Shown: positions 1-9,075 of the stretch, piece by piece
Position numbering within the stretch: the first letter of the stretch is position 1
How the letters are laid out: every line of letters starts with the position of its first letter
From: Penium margaritaceum
Lineage: Eukaryota; Streptophyta; Zygnematophyceae; Desmidiales; Peniaceae
DNA length: 25,320 nt
Direction: 5' to 3'
NCBI GenBank assembly: GCA_023375785.1
Contig: SZWC01002406.1
Coordinates: 196,420-221,739 of the forward strand
Notes under the pieces: generated by a model
Database searches by the model: none
What the model was told of the DNA's origin: nothing
The model's input: the letters and a program-made list of their open reading frames with translations, nothing else
Position numbers and translations under genes: made by a program

Positions 1-3000
1 CCCATCTCCAGCGTGCGTGCTTTGCGGTCCCTCTTGATGGCGATGCCGAGGTAGTACTCAAGCTTGCCCATGTCTGTCATCTTGAACCGGCCGCCAAGCT
101 GTTGCTTCAGGCTCTTGAGCTCCCCCTCATCCGAAGACACAAGGATGAGGTCATCCACATAGAGGATGACAATTTGGTGGAGTCCTGGCTGATTACGCAC
201 GTACACGCTGTGATCGGCCTCGCAGCGCTTGAAGCCAAGCTCACCCATGAAACTATCCATCTTGAGTTACCACATGAGTGGAGCTTTCTTCAGTCCATAG
301 AGCGCCTTGCGAAGCCGGCACACCTTCCCTTGCGGCGCATCCACCCCCTCTGGCACCTCCATGTAGACTTCCTTGTCCAGGTCGCCATTGAGGAACGCGG
401 TTTTTAAGTCCATTTGGTGGATTTCATAGTCGCGTGCCGCTGCCACCGAGAGGATAGTACGAATAGAGGCAAACTTGGCAAATGGTGCAAAGGTCTTGTC
501 GTAGTGCTCCCCTTTTCTCTGGGCATATCCTTTTGCCACTTGCCGCGCCTTGTACCGCTCCACCTTCACCTCCTTTGTGAGCTTCTTCCGGAAGATCCAC
601 TCGGAGCCGATGATTTTCTCGCCCTCCTGCCGGTCAACCAGCTCCCAAGTGCCGTTCTCCTTGTGGGAGGCAAGCTCAGATTTTATTTCTCCCTCCCACT
701 CAGCCCCATCCTTCCGCTGCAGTGCCTCCTTTACAGATTGAGGCTCCTCTTGCGTGAAGAAGGCTTGTGCAAACCCAGTCCAAATGCCCTTGTCGGCATC
801 ATACCTTTTTGTCCTTCTTCGCGCACGGTTACTCGTGCAGGGCTCTTGAGGCGGTTGTTGTTGTTGCTGTCCCCTTTTGGCGCCATCCTCTCCAAGCGCC
901 TGCTCCCCCTCTCTTGGAGACCTTGGAGACATCTGTTGACTCCCCACCTCCACGTCCATCTACGGTGCTTCGGATTCCTCATCCGAACTGGCCGGAATAA
1001 AGTCTGCCGCTCGCCCATCCCTCAGGCGATGCTCTCCGGTTGGTGGTGATGCGAGGATGTCACCCTCATTCACGTCCTCCGGCGTCTCCCCCTCAAGGAG
1101 TGGCATCCACTCCCCCCTCTTGGAGAGACCTGCCTCCTTGTCTGTCCAACGGCTTTTCTCGTCGAACCTGACATCGCGACTCCGCACAATCTGCTGCCTC
1201 CTTGGGTCAAAGAGCCGATACGCCTTGCTTCCGCTCTCATATCCAAGGGAAATACACCGGCGGGTATGCGGGTCCAGCTTGTTCCGTCCCTCACGTTCCT
1301 GCACCATTGCATGTGCAACACAACCAAACGTGCGGAGGTGACCCACTGCCGGCTTCCTCCCGCTCCACACTTCTTGTGGCGTCTTCCACGCATTGATCTC
1401 CTTGTCCTTCAGCGGCTTGGTCGGCATGAGATTCATGATGTACGCTGCTGTCCTTGCCGCCTCCGCCCAATACTATTGTGTAAGGCCGGCGTTGCTCAAC
1501 ATGGATCGCACCATGTTAAGGATTGTGCGATTCGCTCTCTCTGCGACGCCATTCTATTGTGGGGAGTGTGGAGTTGTTTTCTGCCACTCAATCCCCTTGC
1601 TCTTCATCCACCCAAGGCACCCCGCATATTCACTACCATTGTCACTCCGGAACGCCTTCACCTTCAACTCTGTTTGCCGCTCCACATCAGCCACAAATTC
1701 TTGCATGCACGCAAGGACCTCACTCTTCCGCTTCATTGGGTAGAGGTAGAGTTTCCGGCTGTGGTCCTCGATGAAGGTGAGGAAGCAGCGAGCTCCGCCG
1801 ATGGAGATCTCAAGCGGTCCACACACATCTGTGTGTACCACGGACAGTTTTGCCGATGCACGCGTCCCCTTGGTGACAAACGGCTGCCGAGTCGATTTTC
1901 CAATGATGCATGACTCACACACGGTCTCCTTGGTTCCATCAAGGCCGCTGATTTGGAGACCTCGCACCACTTGCCTCTTAGCCATCTCCTTCACTGTTGA
2001 TGGAGAAATGTGGCAGAGTCGGTGGTGCCATAGGTCTAGGTCGCCTCCGTCCTTCGTTGCAAGATTGGCGGCATTGGACCCCACCCGGCTGCTGAGGATC
2101 TTTGCACGTAGCAGGTACAAGTCCTCCTCCCTCTTGGCACGCGCAATCACCTCACCTTTGCCCTCTTTGCGGATGACGGCCTCCTTCTTTGTGAAGAGCA
2201 CCTCAAGTCCCTTGTCGGTAAGGCGGCTGACGGAGAGCAGGTTTGTCCCAAAGTTAGGCATATGTAGCACATCGTAGATTGTACTCGTGACAGGTTTTCC
2301 ATCTACAATTGACTCAATGCGGACGTTACCCTCGCCGGTGGCCAACTCTATTTTTCCATTGGCCACCGTCATGCGTCTCTCCGAGGCGCCGTGGGTGACA
2401 AATGCCGCCCTGTTGCATTGCGTGTGGCGGCCTGATCCGGAGTCGATGACGGCAACTCCCGGATCCTTCAAGTTGGTGGAGTTGTACGCCATAAGGGCGT
2501 GCTCATCTTTCTTCCCGCCCCGCTGCGACCGATCTGTTTTCTTCTTGGGACAGTTGCGCATGTAGTGGCCCTCCTTGCCGCAGTTGAAGCACTCCCCCTT
2601 CTTAGTGCCCTGTTTGGCACCCTTCCACTTGTCGTCTCGGCCTCCACTTCGAGGATGAACTGTGTAAGCTGAAGTTGATGGCGCTGCACTCTCTCGACCG
2701 CCACGTCGCATCCACTCATTGCGCACGTACTCAGCAACCTTCGGGTACTTCAGCTCGTCGGAAGGCCAGCCACCAAGGACTATGATCATGGGACTCCAAC
2801 TGTCTGGCAAGGCTAGAAGGAGGATCATAGCTTGCAACTGAGAGTCGACCTCCCAACCCATGGCCACGCACTCCGCTGCGAGGGACTCAATCTGCTGCAT
2901 GATCTCCATGATGCTGTCGCCTTCGTTGGCTCGGAGGGTGATGAGCCATTTGAAGATGAAGAGCTGATTGGCAAGGTTACTTGACTGGTAGATGGAGCAG

Positions 3001-3284
3001 AGTTTTGACCATGCGTCCGCGTCCAGAGTGCATCCTTGGATGTGCCCAAGTTGTGGTGGGCATAACGCAGACACAAGGAGCGCCAATGCCTTTTTGTTGC
3101 GCTTCTTGTATGACTCCTACACCTTAGTCGTTGCAATCTCCGGTGGAGCAGTCTCATCACCTTTTACGAGCTCAAGCAGTCCCTTGTCGTCGAGGAAGAC
3201 CTCAAACTGCCACCTCCACAAGGCAAAGCCTGTCCCATCAAACTTAAGGACAGCACGGCTGTTCTCTTGCTCGCTGGTTGCCAT
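1..3284 (-). pseudogene. TE-A gag-pol polyprotein, five in-frame stops, partial
   Basis: The chosen start is the ATG at 3284, 54 bases after the PBS; the frame stays open upstream to an ATG at 3377 inside the LTR. Domains in order: a copia gag of the UBN2 type; a CCHC zinc knuckle at 2550-2591 (CFNCGKEGHYMRNC); protease D-S-G at 2436-2444; the GAG-pre-integrase HHCC module at about 1890-2045; and the integrase with D at 1827-1829, D at 1641-1643 (SDNGSE) and E at 1539-1541 (NGVAER). The RT follows from about 700, with YVDD intact at 150-161. In-frame stops are TAG 3117-3119, TAG 1554-1556, TAG 1473-1475, TAG 960-962 and TAA 267-269. No frameshift occurs over the whole stretch, and every catalytic residue visible here is intact. 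Confidence 0.92.
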
Positions 3285-3337
3285 GTCTTGCTGTTGGAAG
3301 CGTGAAATCAAGCTGGCTTTGAACCCCTTAGAGGCGT

Positions 3338-3350
3338 GGGCCCATAACAC
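3338..3350 (-). promoter_or_regulatory. TE-A primer-binding site, half-tRNA type
   Basis: On the plus strand this reads GGGCCCATAACAC, two bases outside the LTR edge at 3353. It matches 12 of 13 bases of the anticodon stem-loop of eukaryotic initiator tRNA-Met (GGGCCCATAACCC, CAT anticodon) rather than the tRNA 3' end. Drosophila copia is known to prime from a tRNA-iMet fragment that ends in the anticodon arm. The same motif at the same distance from the LTR occurs in TE-C (14336-14348), which makes chance unlikely. That cleavage yields the primer in this organism is inference. Confidence 0.8.
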
Positions 3351-3550
3351 TTTGTTGGTCTGAGGGTGAGTGTGCACCCTAGAGGGTTCCTAGCAGTGGC
3401 TGTTTCACACCACCAATTGTTTTTGCAGAGACTGAAACTGTGGAGGCAACTGGTTCCAAGGATGGCAAAATCTGGTCAGAGAGTGAGGCAATAGTTTTGG
3501 CCTCAATTGGATGGGAAGTAACACTTAATCAAAGCCCAAAAGAAGTGGCA

Positions 3551-3558
3551 TTTTTATA
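3551..3558 (-). promoter_or_regulatory. TE-A LTR TATA box
   Basis: The minus strand reads TATAAAAA about 200 bases before the LTR 3' end. The solo copy keeps TATAAA at the equivalent place (8382-8387). The position fits a U3/R boundary. Confidence 0.6.
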
Positions 3559-3691
3559 GCCACTGATCTAAGCTTTCCAGAACACCAAAGCATGCCAGAT
3601 TTGGAGCTTCCTAGCAGATTCTATGGCTTCTAGAGTGCTCCTTGGTAGGCTCTCCTTTTCCCACCTAGGAAGGCATCCCTTCCCTCCTCTA

Positions 3692-3842
3692 GAAGCTTCT
3701 GCCCCTTCCTAGATTCCTCAGCTTGCTTCTAGTAGGAGGGAAGGTGTCCAGAAGACCAAGACACCTGTAGATGCCTTGTAGGACAAGTCACCCCTTCTAG
3801 AAGGTGTCCCACCTTCTTGGACCCTCACTTGGCCTTCTAGAA
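3692..3842. promoter_or_regulatory. Heat-shock-element-like motif cluster in TE-A LTR
   Basis: Palindromic nTTCnnGAAn or GAAnnTTC sites occur at 3692-3699 (GAAGCTTC), 3795-3802 and 3835-3842 (both TTCTAGAA), and again in the duplicated segment at 4071-4078 and 4111-4118. The diverged solo LTR keeps TTCTAGAA at 8137-8144 and GAAGCTTC at 8240-8247. These fit the core heat-shock factor binding consensus of alternating inverted GAA blocks. Binding and heat induction are inference. Confidence 0.45.
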
Positions 3843-4320
3843 ACTTAAAGAGGAACTCTAGAGGTTGAGCTAGCATCCTGGCATCTATTTTCCACCTCCC
3901 TTGAGGCAGGGCATAACTTCATCTTGTGGGACTTGAACCCGGGCCCCTGCCTCTAGAGGTGGACACCATTAACCACTAAGCCACTAAGGCTTGTCTTTTT
4001 TGGTGTTCCTTTTGGAGTCACTCCTGCCATGGTGACGAGCATCANGATGCCTTGTAGGACAAGTCACCCCTTCTAGAAGGTGTGCCACCTTCCTGGACCC
4101 TCACCTGGCCTTCTAGAAACTTAAAGAGGAACTCTAGAGGTTGAGCTAGCTTCCTGGCATCTATTTTCCACCTCCCTTGAGGCAGGGCATAACTTCATCT
4201 TGTGGGACTTGAACCCGGGCCCCTGCCTCTAGAGGTGGACACCATTAACCACTAAGCCACTAAGGCTTGTCTTTTTTGGTGTTCCTTTTGGAGTCACTCC
4301 TGCCATGGTGACGAGCATCA
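3770..4320. repeat. 275-bp direct duplication around a single N (position 4045)
   Basis: Bases 3770-4044 and 4046-4320 are the same length and differ at only four positions that I can see. They are separated by exactly one N. The solo LTR of this family has the segment once. The simplest reading is a contig overlap that was not merged, or a join between two LTR copies. Confidence 0.85.
3929..3983 (-). other. tRNA-like box A/box B module in TE-A LTR (U3)
   Basis: On the minus strand TGGCTTAGTGG (3973-3983) matches the Pol III box A consensus TRGCNNAGYGG, and GGTTCAAGTCC (3929-3939) matches box B (GGTTCRANTCC). They are 33 nt apart, the spacing of a tRNA without a long variable arm. Acceptor-stem pairing is absent, so this is not a tRNA gene. 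The second copy of the duplicated segment repeats it at 4205-4259. It lies on the element's sense strand, upstream of the TATA box. Confidence 0.6.
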
Positions 4321-4328
4321 TTCCAACA

Positions 4329-5059
4329 ATCGCTGTTGCTGTCGCTGTTGTTGTGTGCTACTGCTATTACTGTTACTCATGTTTGTGGTGCTGTTGTTGC
4401 TCATGCTGCTACCATTGCTACTGTTACGGCTGCTGATGTCGTGCTCCTACAACTATTGTTGCGTGAAGCTCAAACTGTCGCGCTCCTTCTACTGCTTCTG
4501 CTACTGTTGTTGCTATTGCTACTTGGTAGCTCCTCATGCTGTTGGTGCTGCCTTGCTGCTGCCTCGCTGCTGCTATTCCTATTGCGTAGCAGGAAGCAAG
4601 TGAGGGGGAGCAGTAGTAGGGATTTCTTCCTTCCCAGATCTCCAGTTGCCGGGTCTGGTGGTGCTGATTCCACAGCTACTGACGTGGCTGTACCCATCAG
4701 GAAGGGTACAACGGGTAAAGAGAGGAGGTAGAGGACAAAATGGAGAAATAGTGGGGAATTTTCTCTCCTACATGACGGCTCTGTCGCCACATGCGTTACC
4801 TCTGCCATCCGCGTTGCGTCGCTGTGTGTCGGCCGCGTGACGACCTTCACTACCACTGTGGTGGCGTCAATGCCGCAAAAAGTATTGGCAGCATTTCTCC
4901 CAAGTCGAGAGCATTTTGAAGCCACCACCAGGCGAGGCTAACTCTGCATGGAAAAATCAAGTAGAGTTTCCCCTGCATGGACGCGTATGGGGGTCCGCCA
5001 ACGTTGACTAGCAATTGTACACCGCTGATACTACTCAGTCTGCTGCATCTCCTTTACCA
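4329..5059. repeat. CTG/TTG-rich low-complexity tract and unassigned DNA
   Basis: From 4329 to about 4600 the plus strand is built of CTG, TTG, CTA and GCT triplets, which produce spurious poly-Leu frames on the plus strand and Ser/Asn/Gln-rich frames on the minus strand. From 4600 to 5059 I recognise no gene. It lies just downstream (minus strand) of the orphan PBS at 5060-5073, so it may be leader or gag remnant of that lost element. Confidence 0.5.
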
Positions 5060-5073
5060 TGGCTCTGATACCA
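5060..5073 (-). promoter_or_regulatory. Orphan PBS, initiator tRNA-Met 3' end type
   Basis: The plus strand TGGCTCTGATACCA equals the 3' end of plant initiator tRNA-Met, so the minus strand carries the classic plant copia PBS TGGTATCAGAGC. It marks a minus-strand LTR element whose LTR should lie to the right, from about 5078. No coding domain for that element is recognisable. Confidence 0.75.
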
Positions 5074-5077
5074 AGCT

Positions 5078-5425
5078 TGAAATGATGCTCCAGTAGTTTG
5101 GTCAAGACTCTTTCATGCCCCCTCACACACTTAGACTGAAGTGCATGGCCTGCTGTGCCCAGACTAAGCGCCAGAACAGCGCTGGCTGCTCAGTTGTGAG
5201 AGGGAACACTCAAACTGAAAATTTAGCACCAGTAACACTGTTCAAAGTAATGACTGGCTTGATAGCAAGAATGAGGTTTTGTAAGCGACCCCTGCCACAC
5301 TAACCTAGGCGCTCATCCATGTGAAGCTTGTCACTTAATCTACAAACTAATCAAGAATCAGGCATTGTTTTCTTGCCTGTGGGGTTTTCTCGGTGAGCCC
5401 TACTAGAAGGCCGACACCCCAAAAC
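5078..5425 (-). repeat. Probable LTR remnant adjoining the orphan PBS
   Basis: This is the sequence immediately upstream (minus strand) of the PBS, ending ...TTTCA on the minus strand, four bases from the PBS. Its outer part appears to be cut by TE-B, which inserted at 5425. The missing outer end may lie beyond TE-B near 20597, where the plus strand reads CCAACA (TGTTGG on the minus strand). That would make an LTR of about 390 bp. No second copy is in the window, so this rests on position alone. Confidence 0.35.
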
Positions 5426-6037
5426 ATGTTGAAGTCTCGTTGGCCACTCACATCTCTATGCCCTCTTGTCTCACTCTTCATGGCACACACACATGTACAG
5501 ATTGAGTGACCATGGCCTTACCTGGGGAGACGTCACACTGGCATGCCCTGGCTGCTGGCACGGGCTTCATTAAGCAGCCGAGGATCTACCCAGTAGTACT
5601 CTCTGGCACATGAATGGCCATCACTTGACTATCTTGCTCTAATTTGGTTGACGCTAGGGTTCGTACATTCTATTTACTAATCTCTGCATCATTGTGACTT
5701 GCCTCTAGGTGTTTGGGGGAGCTGCATGATTTTCACGGGTGCTGATCCCTAGGGGGGCACCGTGTCAGCTGTTGGCTGTACACTAGTGAGAAGCCACCCT
5801 CGGTTGATTCCAAGTGGGCGGGATCGGCCCCCGGGTGGTGGTGCACGTCGACTCGAGTATCTGCTCAGTACTGGCGTGCACTCACCGGCCTTATAACATC
5901 GCTCCCCACTCCCAACTCTCTGTATCTTTTGTGGCCTAACTTTGCAAGTCAGCCTTATCACATCCATGGTGCTCGGTGCTCTCGAGCACTTGCACGCACA
6001 ACCTGTGTGCCTAGCTTGGAAGTTTCCTAGCATTGAC
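5426..6037 (+). repeat. TE-B 5' LTR
   Basis: Homologous along its length to 19942-20549. The ends set by the AAAAC TSD are ATGTTGAAG... and ...CATTGAC, so the exact termini may not be the usual TG...CA; ends at TGTTG (5427) and TAGCA (6032) are the alternative. The PBS abuts the longer end directly. Confidence 0.88.
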
Positions 6038-6049
6038 TGGTATTAAAGC
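6038..6049 (+). promoter_or_regulatory. TE-B primer-binding site
   Basis: TGGTATTAAAGC is a decayed form of TGGTATCAGAGC (initiator tRNA-Met 3' end) directly after the LTR. TE-B therefore uses full-length tRNA priming, unlike TE-A and TE-C. Confidence 0.7.
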
Positions 6050-6245
6050 AACTGGTGGCGACCCCTTTGTACTCATCGATTTTGGACCCGTGAATCAACA
6101 TACGCAACGGCACTCTCGCCCCGCAATAGGCCTATGCCCTAACAGCTCTCATCTACTCCACGCTTCATCTATCTTGACTCGCAGCACCACACTACTCCCG
6201 CGATGCAGCATCACGACTCTCAACTGCCAGCAGCCCGCTACTTGT

Positions 6246-6620
6246 CAGCACTCTCCTGCCCCGCAGCTCTCGGTTGCCCTCGCTGCCCACAGCTGCACCA
6301 CATCTCTCATGGCTACCTCACACTGTGTCTACCTACAGTGGTTGTTTCTTTGCAGCGTCGCAACTTGCCTCTTGCAGCCTCTTGCTGCCTTGCACATCTC
6401 CTGCTCCGAGTGCTCCGCTCTCATCTGCCTGCACTACACATGTCTCAACCCACAGTACTCTACTGACCCCTACTACCTCTCTTGTGTAGCACTACATCTC
6501 TTGACTGCCCTGCTGTCCGCAGTTTCTCAGCACTCAGCTGCCCCGTAGCTCTCGGCTGCCATAGTAGCCCCCAGCCGGCATCCCCAACTTGCGTCTGCCC
6601 TACACCGTGTCTACCTACAG
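6246..6620 (+). repeat. Imperfect direct repeat pair in TE-B leader
   Basis: Copy one (6246-6338) and copy two (6538-6620) both start CAGCACTC, continue with GCCCCG(C/T)AGCTCTCGG, and end GTGTCTACCTACAG. They are about 282-292 bases apart. The region was probably expanded by a local duplication. Confidence 0.55.
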
Positions 6621-6775
6621 CTGCTGTGAAATCCACAGTGACGACTTGAGGAAAGCCCTTGTCCTCCCACTCAGCAGCTACATCCTTGGTTGCGACTGCA
6701 GTCACCCAGCCTGCCCTGCTGGATGCACCATCGCAGGACGGACCTCCCTATGGCGACATGCCCCTCTAGTTTTGC

Positions 6776-7441
6776 ATGCTCGACAGCACCTACTGGCGTG
6801 ACGACATTGCTACAGTATTCAAAGCAGTTGAACGTGAAATTGACCACCAAGTCTACATTGTTGACAATCTCCCACTGTCTCCTTCTTGTCCCTTAGGTAT
6901 GCAACCGCCCGGGGGGACCCCTACCTCCATCCTTGTATCTAAATGTGCCTCCACTTCAACCACAACTTCACCAGACACTACCGGTCCGTCAACAGCACAG
7001 GAGGTGCCCGGCATGATACCGGTTCTCCACATCCACACCGATGCCATCAGCTTGGCTGGAGCCGTCCTTGACGCTGCAGCAGGTGCAGCCTCCACCTTCT
7101 CCTCCATGGAGCGTGCCAGGAGGGCACCAGCACAGACCGCTGTGGGGAGAGCGGCTGCGGCCTACGGAAACGCAGCAGCGTCTCTCACCCTGCTTTTTGC
7201 TGCTGCTACCAGCATCTCCAGACTGGTCATAGCAGCCGCTGCTGATGTCTCCACAGTAGTATCCTCTGCAAAAAACGCCAGTACAAGCGCTACTGGCTCC
7301 ATTCATGCGTACACGGCAGCGGGTGCTCTTACCCCTACAGGTGCACCTCGTGACCTCATGCACCACGTCACCACAAGTGTGCTCATTACGTCAGCAATGG
7401 CAGCAGTTCCAGGCGCCACCGTCACTGCTTTCCTCTGCTGA
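6776..7441 (+). CDS. Unrecognised Ala/Ser/Thr-rich ORF in TE-B leader
   Basis: A 221-residue open frame with no motif I recognise. The first ~35 residues are mixed and charged (MLDSTYWRDD, EREIDHQ); residues 90-220 are dominated by Ala, Ser, Thr and Val, with hydrophobic stretches but no clear membrane helix set. It is open in an element whose real genes are full of stops, which is either chance in GC-rich DNA or an accessory ORF. It lies 153 bases before the gag start. Confidence 0.2.
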   Translation: MLDSTYWRDDIATVFKAVEREIDHQVYIVDNLPLSPSCPLGMQPPGGTPTSILVSKCASTSTTTSPDTTGPSTAQEVPGMIPVLHIHTDAISLAGAVLDAAAGAASTFSSMERARRAPAQTAVGRAAAAYGNAAASLTLLFAAATSISRLVIAAAADVSTVVSSAKNASTSATGSIHAYTAAGALTPTGAPRDLMHHVTTSVLITSAMAAVPGATVTAFLC

Positions 7442-7593
7442 CAGTGGCCATTGCTTCATGGGTGGCTGTGTTGTTCTCCTCCGCGGCCGCAATGGTGTCG
7501 TCCATCTTTGCACTGCTTCCCTGCCGCTAGTCTAGTAAGCACCCCTCTCTCCTCTCTACCCCATTCTCCTTCACTCTAACTCATGTCCTCATC

Positions 7594-9075
7594 ATGCCGG
7601 GTCCAAAAGAAACCATGGAGGTATTGCGAGCTGCTCTTAGCAAGGCACAGGCAGCTTGTCGCAAACTGGAAGAAGAGTTGTAACATGGAATGGAAGCACG
7701 AAAGGAACTAGCCACAACAGTGGCAAAGCTAGTCATAGAGCACTTGCTCACCATCTCAGTCATTGCCGCTGCCCTGCCTCATGAGTAGACAACCTCTGCT
7801 GATTCCACTACCCCTCCTAGCGGTATTCCCAACTCCTCTTCACCTACCCTCTCAGCAGCTGCCATCGCTCAGGCCCTCTTACCCGCCAGGCAGAAGGAAT
7901 TTGGGAGTCCACCAACTCAGTTCACGTTGTTAGAATGATTCTCCTTACCATGGCAGGAGAAACTCCCAGATGGTGTCCACTTCTAAAGGCAAGGACCTGG
8001 ATTCAAGTCCCATGAGATGAATTTCTGCCCTGATTCAAGGGAGGTGGAAAATAGGTGTCAAGAAGCTAGCTCAACCTCTAGAGTTCCTCCTCAAGTTTCT
8101 AAAGGGCTAGGGTAAGGTCCAAGAAGGTGGCACACCTTCTAGAAGGGGTGACTTCTCCAGCAAGGCATCTAGAGGCGTCTTGGTCTTCCGGATACCTTCT
8201 CTCGTACTAGAAGCAAGCTGAGGAATCTAGCAAGGGGCAGAAGCTTCCAGAGGAGGGAAGGGATGCCTTCCTAGGTGGGATAAAAGGCAACCTACCAAGG
8301 GACACTCTAGAAGCCATAGAATCTGCTAGGAAGCTTTAAATATGGCATGCCTTGGTGTTATGGAAAGCTTAGATTAGTGGCTATAAACTGCCACTACTTG
8401 TGAGCCCTGATCAAGATTTAATTCTCAGTCAATTGAGGCCAAAACTATTGCCAAACTCCCAGACCAGTTTTCTGCCATCCTTGGAACCAGTTTCCTCTAC
8501 GGTTTCAGTCTCTCCAATTACAGTTGGTGGTATGAACCATCCATTGCTAGGGACCCTCCAAGGTGCACACTCACCCTCGGACCAGCACACTTCCCAGTTG
8601 ACCTTCTCCCCTTGGGAAACCCGCTTTAGCAAGTGGGTGCAAGGTGAGCCTCTGTGGGAGTTCTACTCTCCATCCAAGCTGACATTTGTTTCTCATCCTA
8701 CTGAGGTAGCCCACACGGTTTGTGCCCTCAGAAACGCCAGGCTGGAGGGTCTCCTTGATGATATTGTTACGTACAATGCAGACCTAACCCGTGGCACTCC
8801 TACTGACCCTATTGGTGCTTACGCACTCATTCGTCGCTGCAAGAATGTGAAAGGACATACTGCCCAAAGTGCTCTCACTCAATAGTTCAACACACTCCAC
8901 ATGCAGGGGAATGAGACTGCAGATGAGTACTGGGTGTTGAGTCTACATCTCCTGCATGACCTAGGCAAGGCAGCACCAGGCCCCCTCTCTTCTTGCTTGT
9001 CCATTGTTGCTGGTCTCATCCTTAACCTCTATTTGCATGTCTCTCACGCTGAGGTTGAGCGTCTTGCTACTGCCC
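7594..9075 (+). pseudogene. TE-B gag, N-terminal two thirds, split by a solo LTR
   Basis: The chosen start is the ATG at 7594 (MPGPKETMEVLRAALSKAQ), followed by a helical, charged N-terminus. In-frame stops are TAA 7681-7683 and TAG 7786-7788. The frame is broken at 7927 by the solo LTR and resumes at 8593 with the copia gag core (WETRFSKWVQGEPLW, then ALRNARLEGLLDDI). A TAG at 8883-8885 precedes the conserved helix around NETADEYWVLSLHLLHDLG. TE-C interrupts it again at 9075; the gag continues at 15317. The original product would be the capsid protein of the virus-like particle. Confidence 0.8.
7928..8587 (+). mobile_element. Solo LTR of the TE-A family inside TE-B gag
   Basis: This is homologous, in opposite orientation, to the TE-A LTR: it begins TGTTAGAATGATTCTCC and ends GACCAGCA. 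The flanks CACGT (7923-7927) and CACTT (8588-8592) are a near-perfect 5-bp TSD. No internal sequence is present, so LTR-LTR recombination removed the element. It retains TATAAA at 8382-8387, the box B relic GATTCAAGTCC, and TTCTAGAA at 8137-8144. It has the 275-bp segment once, which exposes the duplication in the TE-A LTR as suspect. Confidence 0.9.

Larger units (their letters stand above)
1..4328 (-). mobile_element. TE-A: Ty1/copia LTR retrotransposon, left-truncated by window
   Basis: This minus-strand copia element reads from its 5' LTR (right side, ending at 4328) toward the window start, where it is cut inside the RT; its RNase H and 3' LTR lie outside. The order is LTR, a 2-nt spacer, PBS, a 53-nt leader, then gag, protease, integrase and RT. 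Integrase before RT defines the copia superfamily. All coding domains sit in one reading frame broken only by stop codons. The LTR starts TGTTGG and ends CCAACA on the minus strand. A solo LTR of the same family lies at 7928-8587. The family is certain; autonomy is ruled out by the stops unless they are assembly errors. Confidence 0.93.
3353..4328 (-). repeat. TE-A 5' LTR (contains a suspect 275-bp duplication)
   Basis: On the minus strand the LTR runs from TGTTGG (4328) to CCAACA (3353), six-base perfect terminal inverted repeats. It is 976 bp as assembled. Removing one of the two 275-bp copies that flank the N at 4045 gives about 700 bp, close to the 660-bp solo LTR of the same family at 7928-8587. 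U3 holds a tRNA-like module and TTCTAGAA motifs, and a TATA box lies near the 3' third. Confidence 0.9.
6050..7593 (+). other. TE-B long 5' leader
   Basis: This 1.5-kb stretch lies between PBS and gag. It is C-rich (CTGCCC, CAGCACTC, CTGCACC motifs) and has no copia domain. It contains an imperfect direct repeat (6246-6338 and 6538-6620) and an Ala-rich frame at 6776-7441. It may be a genuine long leader or an old unrecognised insertion; no TSD or terminal repeats are visible inside it. Confidence 0.5.

Noticed and set aside
414..1049. Plus-strand frames opposite TE-A pol (for example 211 codons)
   Set aside because: Antisense shadows of a recognised polyprotein; no independent motif.
960..1556. 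TAG recoding or readthrough in TE-A
   Set aside because: One stop is TAA, and the TAGs fall at different domains rather than at a gag-pol boundary. Point mutation is simpler.
3929..3983. Functional tRNA gene
   Set aside because: Boxes A and B match, but the acceptor and anticodon stems do not pair and there is no terminator T-run at the right distance.
4336..4731. 131-codon poly-Leu frame (and the overlapping minus-strand Ser/Asn-rich frame)
   Set aside because: Produced by CTG/TTG triplet low-complexity DNA; no motif, and both strands look equally open.
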